A stretch of DNA of 64,000 bases, from contig NC_039491.1 in NCBI RefSeq assembly GCF_003590095.1, forward strand, positions 6,944,001-7,008,000, read 5' to 3'. The stretch is from Trichoplusia ni. Lineage: Eukaryota > Arthropoda > Insecta > Lepidoptera > Noctuidae. The notes beneath the pieces are model-generated. The model worked only from the letters and a program-made list of their open reading frames with translations, made no database searches and was not told where the DNA came from. The position numbers were made by a program, and so were the translations under genes. This document shows, piece after piece, positions 12,301 to 21,300 of the stretch. Position 1 is the first letter of the stretch. Every line of letters begins with the position of its first letter.

Positions 12301-15300
12301 AAAATTTAAATGTATTTCCGTACGCTCCAGCGCCCCCGTACTAGGTACTCAATTTAGGTTCATAAAAAAATAAAAACAACTCATAATAGGTTTGAGGGCA
12401 GCCTTATAAAAAGTACGTTATTACTCCCGTAAGCTATGTAAAATAATGCAATTTCCTCTTCGAACTTAGCTTCAACTGGTTTTATAGCCTGATATTTTTC
12501 CCATATTACGACACACGTGTGACCAAATTTAAGCTTTTTTTTCTCTGCCGTGTAGACGACGTGTGGAGGGGTAGGGGACAGATTTTATCGACGCAAGAGG
12601 GGATGCCTTCCAAATGTATTGAGAATCTAAATTAGTTTAGAGATAAACTGGATCTCTGTCTGCTGCAAAATATTTTTTGTTTACATGCTGCATGAGGTCT
12701 AAATTGAAATAAAGATTAAACTTAAAACATTGGTATTTTTGCTGCACTTTAATTTATGTAATAACATACTCGTATGACCATTTGATCATATTGTGTTTTA
12801 ACAGGAATTGGAAAAGTTCGCTATATTCATATTACGGAAGTTCACTGAAATCGCTTCGAAAAACACTAAAGTATTTATAGAGCTTCTGTTTTGGAAAAAC
12901 GCTAAGGATTCACTGGATATCGAATATGGATATGACCTGTACACAGATCAAAGGTAAGCAATAGCGGAACAAAAAATACCGGCATTTTCAAAAGTACCTA
13001 CCACGAAAACTTGGGCCCTAAAAGTTTATTACTTCGTCATTTCCCAACATTAGTTACAATTAAAACGCTCAACTTATAGATATTCCCTGAGCAAGGTACA
13101 TTGACTCTGAAACAAATTTCCCATTTTACTATCATTAATCTTTGTCCACAGTTTCTAAACGTTCAAACGGCCTAATTGGACATGATTATGTTGATATAGG
13201 TCGCGTCTCTTAAACTATGATTGATTACGAGTTCAAAGCTATTTTTGTATAGAGTTCAGACAGGGTTGTGTTATTTTTGTATACAAACTTTGGTACAACA
13301 GATGGTTAAGCTTTCACCTTGACCGCCATCTTGCTTAATTTTATTTAGGGGTATTGGTGTGGTCTAGTGGTGAGACCCTGACTGCTATACCGGAGGTCGT
13401 GGGTTCGATAGCCACCTAGGACATATAGATGTGTGATAATCACGACCATTTTTTCTGTGCCTAAGTTATCTAAAATATGTATGTACTTTGAAAAAAATAA
13501 GTATGTTTTTATGTATACAGACACCTGAAACGAAATACAAGATTTGCTTAGACGGCTTTTTATGATAGTTGTGGGATATTATATTATAAATTATTTTCCG
13601 AGTTTTTTTTTATAAGTTACAATTGTTTGATTTAATACAAATGTGATAGAGCTTTCATTTTTCTCAATATGCTTTCTTAATGAAATATCCCTAAATTTTA
13701 AGCACAGTAAAAATATCGTTAAGAAATAAACGTATTAAATTGTCCAAACAACATTCACAAAACTGAAAATAGTTCTTGTAAATTCTTGCATATATATTAA
13801 ATCCAAATGACCGAGCTTACCTTGGAACAACCTTAACGTTTTTCTCGTGGTACCGTCGGAGATGTTACAAAATACAGGGACACCTGTAACTTTGTTTAAT
13901 GTATTCAAAGATAGTGCCAGCTGACATGCTAGCCGCCGGTAACTTTACTACTATCTTGTGTTTTCTTTAGGATCATATTATATTTATTTTAAAACTTATT
14001 TTATTTTCGGCCTTTGAAACCGTAAAACTTTAAACTTATTCTACCTAAAATGAGATTGATATTTTATTAGATTAGATTATTTTAAAATTCAAAACTACCT
14101 AGTCTTAGATTATGCCTAGTTAATATTCGATAAAGTTCTTTTAAGAAACTTTATCGGTAGATATGCAACACAGATGTATTTCTAGTAATTTATTCCAATT
14201 GACAGAGACAAACCTGAAAGAGGAACATGGAGTGAAGAACAAGAGGAAGAACTGAGAAGGTTGTATATGGAAAACCAAACAAACCCAGAAAGTGAACAAG
14301 GTAACAAGAAATCTATATTAAAATAAAGTTTTATTACCGTACCTTTATCGCCTTAGTAATTCCTCTACTTATTTCGGGTAATAATAGGGTTTAAACAAGA
14401 GAAAACAGTTAAAGTATGGATATTTGATTTTTAAATAGTACCATCGCGCACAAAAATCAATTTTAAAGTGTGGAAATAATTTTGTATTTTAAAGGTATTC
14501 GATTTTTGTTATCCTAAAATAACTTGCAGCAGCACTACCATTAAATATTGTCATACTAAAATTTAGTATTAATAACATACTAGAATTTTGGAAAGCGTGA
14601 TAATTAGAATAAGGGTAGGCGGTATAATTAGGTAGCACCGTAATTACACGTGCGAGCACAACAACCCACATATCCGGCCGAGTTATGTTTATGTTGCGCG
14701 TCCTCAAACACAACACACTTAAACTAACAAACCTTGTTACCGAAACCTTGTGTATCAAAAAACACGATTTTTGCTGACCTGGTAATTACTTAGGAGTATT
14801 AAATACATTATCATAATTCCTCCTCTTATTACAACAAGCCTGAGAGGAAAATTCTGTTTCTTTTGCTCCTAATGTGTGCATAAACCGGACATCTGAAGCA
14901 GCTCGTTTATATGCATTAGTACCACAAACGACTCCTTGTGGATACAACCCGTACTACATACATATGTAGGAAGAAATGTACAAACAAATGTTGTTCCGCA
15001 GATGTAATCGACTGGATCTTGGAGAACTTGATAGACCAGACTCGGACTAGACGCGGTGTTATAAAGAAATTGAAGGAGTTAGGTCTTATTTTCCGCGCGC
15101 CTACGAAGAAAAGTCATCGGGAGGCGGCTAAAGAGAAGGCTCCGAAAGTGTTCAGTGAAGAGGAAGACCAACTGCTTAAAGATCTGTGGGAAGAATTCAA
15201 GGATGCTCCAGGTATTCACTGAAACACTACTATTTCCGTATAAAAGACGCTTTTTAAGTTTTTGTTTCTTGATATTTCCCTTACTACGGACTTTCCTCCA

Positions 15301-18300
15301 CTTCAAGGTCATACACTGAAATAAACAACAGGATTTTTCAAGTTTTTCCCCGGTTCCAAAATTCTAGAAACAAATGGCAGTTTGACAGCATTGGATGTTC
15401 AGAGCGGGTCACTATGTCAATTTCGACATTGTCAACCACTTCCACATTTCAAATTCGTTTGTAACACGACCGTGTATAGTATCGATAAAAATTTCTCCTT
15501 ACCCATCAAATTTGTATTCATCACATACTAGCAGAAACTCCATTAGAATGTCGCATTATGTGAATTTGTCTGTTGTTATAAAGGGATGGGTTCTTTCAGA
15601 TCCAATGGGCGTAATAATACCTCGGATGCCTCGCAAGCGTCAGAAGCGTAGCTACGTCGACAGATTACTGGAGTTAGGTATGATTCAGGACAAAGGAGAA
15701 TGTCGCAAAAAGAGAACGAAGAAATCTAATGCTAAAAGCAACGGCGCAGATGACGATAAATCGAACAGTAAGTTGTCGTCGAGTTTACTTAACCTTTTTT
15801 TATTAAAACTGCGATACGTTTGTGTCAGTGTGTGTGTATTCGCATCTGTATCCTATTTCGTTAACGGATTAAGTTTTTCGCTTAAACTTCCGCATAGCAA
15901 CTGAAATAGACTGCAATGTGTTATGGCTTGCTCAACTGCTCTGTTCATTGGATAACTTTTGGAAAAATACTCATCTAAGATTTAAACTCTTGAAACATTG
16001 GAACTGACAAAAACAAACTACTGTAGTAATATGAAAAAATCATATCAAATTAAAGAAACTTAAATGGTCATCAATTGCCAAAGATATCGTAACAAACACG
16101 ATACTGTAACCTTTTGAATTATTAAAAAAACAACTTTGTTTAACATTTAAATCATAAATGTTCTCCACTACATACACCTGTTTTGTATTAATGGTCAGAA
16201 CAGCATCACCCTTCACATTGCAGTGTGCGCGACTAGAATTCATTATTAATGTGCAGCTTATCTCCATCGGATTTCCTTTATTTCCTACTTTTATATACAT
16301 TTTTACATGTATCCTTTATGTATGAAAGAATATAGTAAAGTTTACGAGCCCGTGATGTGCAATAGATTTATGCTGGCTGATAAATAAAATTATAATAGTT
16401 CTAGTAAGTAAATGTTCTACTCCCTCCCTACTCCTTTATCCCAGCTTTCATGATGTCTGCTTGTAAAAGAGCTGAAATACTACACATACTACACTACTAC
16501 ATACAAAATATGACTTAGTGCCAAAATCGAAAGGTAGGTAGGTCATTAGTCAATAGATCTAGTAAATTAAAATCATATCTTTGAATCCTCATTACGAGTC
16601 CTTATTCGTTTGCATAAACTTTATTTACCAGTTTGCCCATTACAAGACCCGGAACGGAATACACAAATACAAATCCCCGACGGTAAAAGTCAACCCTAAC
16701 AACTTAAAAATGGCTCCATCCACTTTTATCAAACATCTTTAAAACAAAACAAAGTAAATGAAATTGCTCAATATCTTCGAGAGATACGATGCCTCAGACA
16801 GACAGACACAAACTTATAACACCCTACTTTGCGTCGGTGGTGAATAATGTACTACAATTACCTACATGTATGTATGTATGTATAACATTATAATGTTTTC
16901 ATGTAACACAGGTTCTTCATCGGGATCTGACGATTCGGATTCCGACAATACTCCAGCTGTTAAGAAACCAGCAAAGAATAGCAAGAGCAGTAAACCTACT
17001 AATAAGAAAGCATCAAAGCCAAAGCGTGTCGAACTGACTGCTAATGAGATCGCTCGGCTCATGGTGCAAGCTGTCGATAATGGTAAGTTACACTACCTAT
17101 TACCTGACGCCTGATTTATAGGAAACAAATTCCGACGCTTTAATTAAAATTAAGGGTGTAGGCACACGGTTTTGTTGCTGATTTATGTATGTGGGTATAC
17201 CACCTTGTCAATGTAAGAGTTTTGGATGTTGCAATTGTGGAAGAGGGTTAACGTTACGTTATTGCGTTACGCCGGGTAATAGGTTGTCTCGCTGTTGTAG
17301 TTAGGCCGCCTATAGTTTTTTAAACGCTAAAATAAATGCGATATCGTTAAAAATTGAACACTGTTTATCTATAAATAAACTTCATTTTATTGTTATAATT
17401 TGCTGTTCAAAATAATTGATGTAAATAATTATACTTCAAAACACTGTTATTATTACACAAGAGCAATATTTTATATTCATAAAGTATATCATTTACTTAG
17501 TTTATAACCATGGTTTCTTGTCAATATTCCACTATTGATAATAAATATAATGAGACACTCGCTCGTCTGTTCGAGCCCTAAGGGATATTACGTCTCATCA
17601 TGCTTAACCTCCGTACAAGAACATTGGGGTCAGCTCCATGCCTAACCAAATGAGACTGAGCCACATTTTATATGCCGTATTGCTATTGAAATATATAGGG
17701 CTTGTTTGCTTTTGTTTTCTTTTTATACTTGTTAACCGACTTCAAAAAAAGGAGGAGGTTCTCAATTCGACTGTATTTTTTTTTTTTATGTTTGTTACCT
17801 CGTAACTTGCGATTGGGTGAACCGATTTTCATGATTCTTTTTTTATTTGAAAGCTTGTGCTTCCCGTGTGGTCCCATTATCACCATTTCAATATCTGATT
17901 ATGGGATCTTGTAGAAATCGGGGGAACTCTTCAATAAATAACAGCAGATTAACCGCAATTGTTGCTATAGCATATCTAAGCATTGTTTACGCCATCACAC
18001 AGCATATTATCACGCCTGTACTCACTACAAAGGTTATAAAAACTATTTCGAAAAAAATTATGTTCAAGGTCACTTACAAAGTTTTACAAAAAACGCAATA
18101 CTGAAACTAAAATAAACATAATTAGATGTTTGTTCTGATGAGATATTCGGTTATTCAAAATGGCCTCCATAATTAACATCACTCTCAAATGGCAACAGAC
18201 TGGGTGGAGGCTTTCGAACAAATATCACTGGGAATTCTGGGTAGTTTCACGGGGGCAAAGAACTCATTTGGGCAGCGCGTTTAGTAGGCCTACCCATACT

Positions 18301-21300
18301 AAAAATCACAAACTTTCCACTAAAAAGTGAAAAATAAAATTAATTTTGGAAAAAAATAAAACCGACTTCAAGACTACACTAACAATATATACAATTGAAC
18401 TAAAAAGTATAAAATAATATTTTAATTACAAGCCAAAGAACACTAAAGGAAAATCAACGAAATCATTGATACTTATGCATACTATTTACATTTTAAAATC
18501 AGTTATTTTTGGAGTCGGTGCCAGCCAAAACAAAAACAATATATTAATGACACAAAAAAGAAACAAAAACTAATACATACAAACATAAAACACAACCATC
18601 AGCGTCTTCTGCCCGGTCGGCACCGACCTCAAAAATAACTGATTTTAAAATGTAAATAGTATGCATAAGTATCAATGATTTCGTTGATTTTCCTTTAGTG
18701 TTCTTTGGCTTGTAATTAAAATATTATTTTATACTTTTTAGTTCAATTGTATATATTGTTAGTGTAGTCTTGAAGTCGGTTTTATTTTTTTCCAAAATTA
18801 ATTTTATTTTAAGATACCTGAAAGTTAATCATAGTACGCGTTATATTTGCGCTTAGTTGAGGTTTTTTAGACTGAAATACTATTCCCAACGATAGGCGAA
18901 TTATTACACCCATTCTTAGAGATGTAAGCATTTTTCCGAAAATTCTATGGTTTAAAAAAAATGTTATTATAATGTCGTAAAAGACTATTTTCAAATATAC
19001 ATATAACTCTTATACATAGCTACAGGTTGCTTAACGAAACCGAATACGTCTAAGCTCGTATCGCTAGCGACAGACCGATTTTAATATTAAACACCATTAA
19101 TTCTAAGCATATTGGCTTCTGCAACCAGATGTGACTGTTCAATATTTTATCCTTCTTTAATCAAAATAATCCTTTACGTTATATTTATAGAGAAAAATAT
19201 CGTAATATTTATGTAATGTATAAATACAATACTTGAGCATATATGCAAGTCAAGAATAAGTTTTGACATTAATTTTCGGAAATGATTACTCAATTTTGTG
19301 TTTAAGTTAAGTCGCTGCTGTAACAACTCTATAAACCACCATAAGTTTCTGTTACCCAAAATCTCAAGTAACAGTCAGACAAATATGCTATCACTTTATG
19401 TAAAATACAATATTCATCTGCCTGCGCTAAAACTAGATTGATGGCAACAATGCTCGAAATATTCTAAGTATCAGAAAAACTAAAGGGTAAATAAGTACCG
19501 CTAAAAATAACATAGCTTGAGATTTTCTTATTTAACCCTTTTTAAAGTTCTATAAATACACATATTTTTTAAATTTTCCCTAAAATTCTCGAACAGATCT
19601 AACTGAAGCTCTGAAATGGTTGGCTGAGAACCTAGAAGAGGTCGCTTTGGACCAAGAAGCGGAGGGTTATGATCCGGAGTCAGAGGGGACCCCTCTAGTG
19701 CCGATATCACAGGAGGCAGTCGACGCTATGGCCAATGAGATGTTCAAGAAACTGCTTTTGGGAGTCGGTGTGGTGCCACCTAGTGACGAACAGGTAACAC
19801 TTAAAGCTGTTTTCATATAACTCACAGGGTGAAATGTTTACCTCTATGTAACTGCCTATGGAAATATAAAGACGTAATGTAATAAACACTTTATAATATC
19901 ACTAAACCGTGTCATAATGAATCCTTTAAAAAATGGTTTATGACAGTACCTATAGGTATATGAACAAGTAATAAAATTTTGTTGAACATCGTTGAGTTTG
20001 TCTCAAAGCTCTTGAGTATTGGAGTAAATAATTGACTGTTTAATACGGCCTTATACAAGGGAATTGTTCATTTTCTTTCGATCTATAAGTATCTGTAAAA
20101 TTAATTTCACATGTCTTTTTATCTTAGGACTTTCTGTAAGTGAAATTTCGGGAGTAACATGGGATGTTGATCGAGTCAATCATATAAGTAAAACTTCAAC
20201 TCAAAAAAAATCGTACCTATGAAGGAATCCCATATAAAACCTGTCTCGCTTTAACACGTAGAACAATAAAGTCGATATCAGCTTTTTCCTAAAACTCTCA
20301 CACTTTGAACTAATCACGAACAAATTGGCTCTTCCGGGACGAGTTGGAACTAATGTAAAGCTGTTCTACACTTGTACTGCATTCCATCGACCCCGTCCAT
20401 TCGTTGCGAATCTCCGTAACATCTTAATTGAGCGCCAAACACCTGTCCAATCATTCGAGTTGCCGTTTATCATGGTAATGAAATTAGAGCGAAATCACAT
20501 TTACAACTTTGCAATAAAAAATTAACTTGTCTGCAAGAAATATTTAGTTGTGTTTTGAAGACTTGGATGTTTTTAATTTATGTGTCGTTGTTGGTTAAAA
20601 CCATTATTAGTCCACCGTTCCATACCGTTACCGTGACGCTCTTGTTATTCTTAAAAAAACTATGAATGAAAGTCTGACACTACCAGCTGCCTCCCTCGAG
20701 GAGGTGGGTGTCCGTGAGGATTTCCCCGAAAGAAATAGGGACCTGTCAATTATCTCGATCTGAATCGATACGTCCCGCCATCTACCTCTCGGCCTGCTCC
20801 GAGGTCTAGGCTTAGTAAATTATATTAATTCGTACGTAGTTATTACGAATTCAAAATTATTTCGACGTGGTCAGTAGGTATTCGAACCACAAGGTATATC
20901 GAGAAGGCCAATCAAAACCAATTGGAAGTGCATTCCACTAAAATACCAATACTTACGGATAAATTTAAATAAACGGTTAAAATCAATTCACTATCGAAAT
21001 TTTATTTTAATTCGGGAACAGTTACAGATATAAGCATTAATCATTTCAGGAAACATATTGGAGGATCCCAAGCTCCCTACACTTCGAGACGATTAGGAAA
21101 CGACGCGAAATAATTATTAAAGCAATAAACAAAGAACTTATTATAGACACTAGCGAAACAACTGAAGCGAACACTGAAATAGCGGCGAGAGCCGACGAAT
21201 CGAGCGATGATGATGATTTGTTCGACAACTTAAGGAAAATGCGAGAAAATAACGCCGAAAATGTTATCAATAAAAGTAGTGGTACAGAACCCAATAATGA

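Larger units (their letters stand above)
9913..12804 (+). other. timeout intron 13
   Basis: A 2.89-kb intron. It carries a minus-strand SINE (about 10300-10418) and a plus-strand SINE (about 11671-11860). The remainder is AT-rich and unassigned, with a moderately GC-rich unique patch at about 12000-12140. Confidence 0.85.
17083..19596 (+). other. timeout intron 18
   Basis: A 2.51-kb intron dominated by repeats: a 17618-17664 fragment, the ACCGACTTC-family copy at 17731-17870 and the 480-bp foldback at 18331-18810. The segment 17871-18330 may belong to the same insertion. The rest is AT-rich. Confidence 0.85.

Noticed and set aside
15395..15599. Open frame in front of exon q
   Set aside because: Same situation: family similarity starts only after the splice acceptor at 15599.
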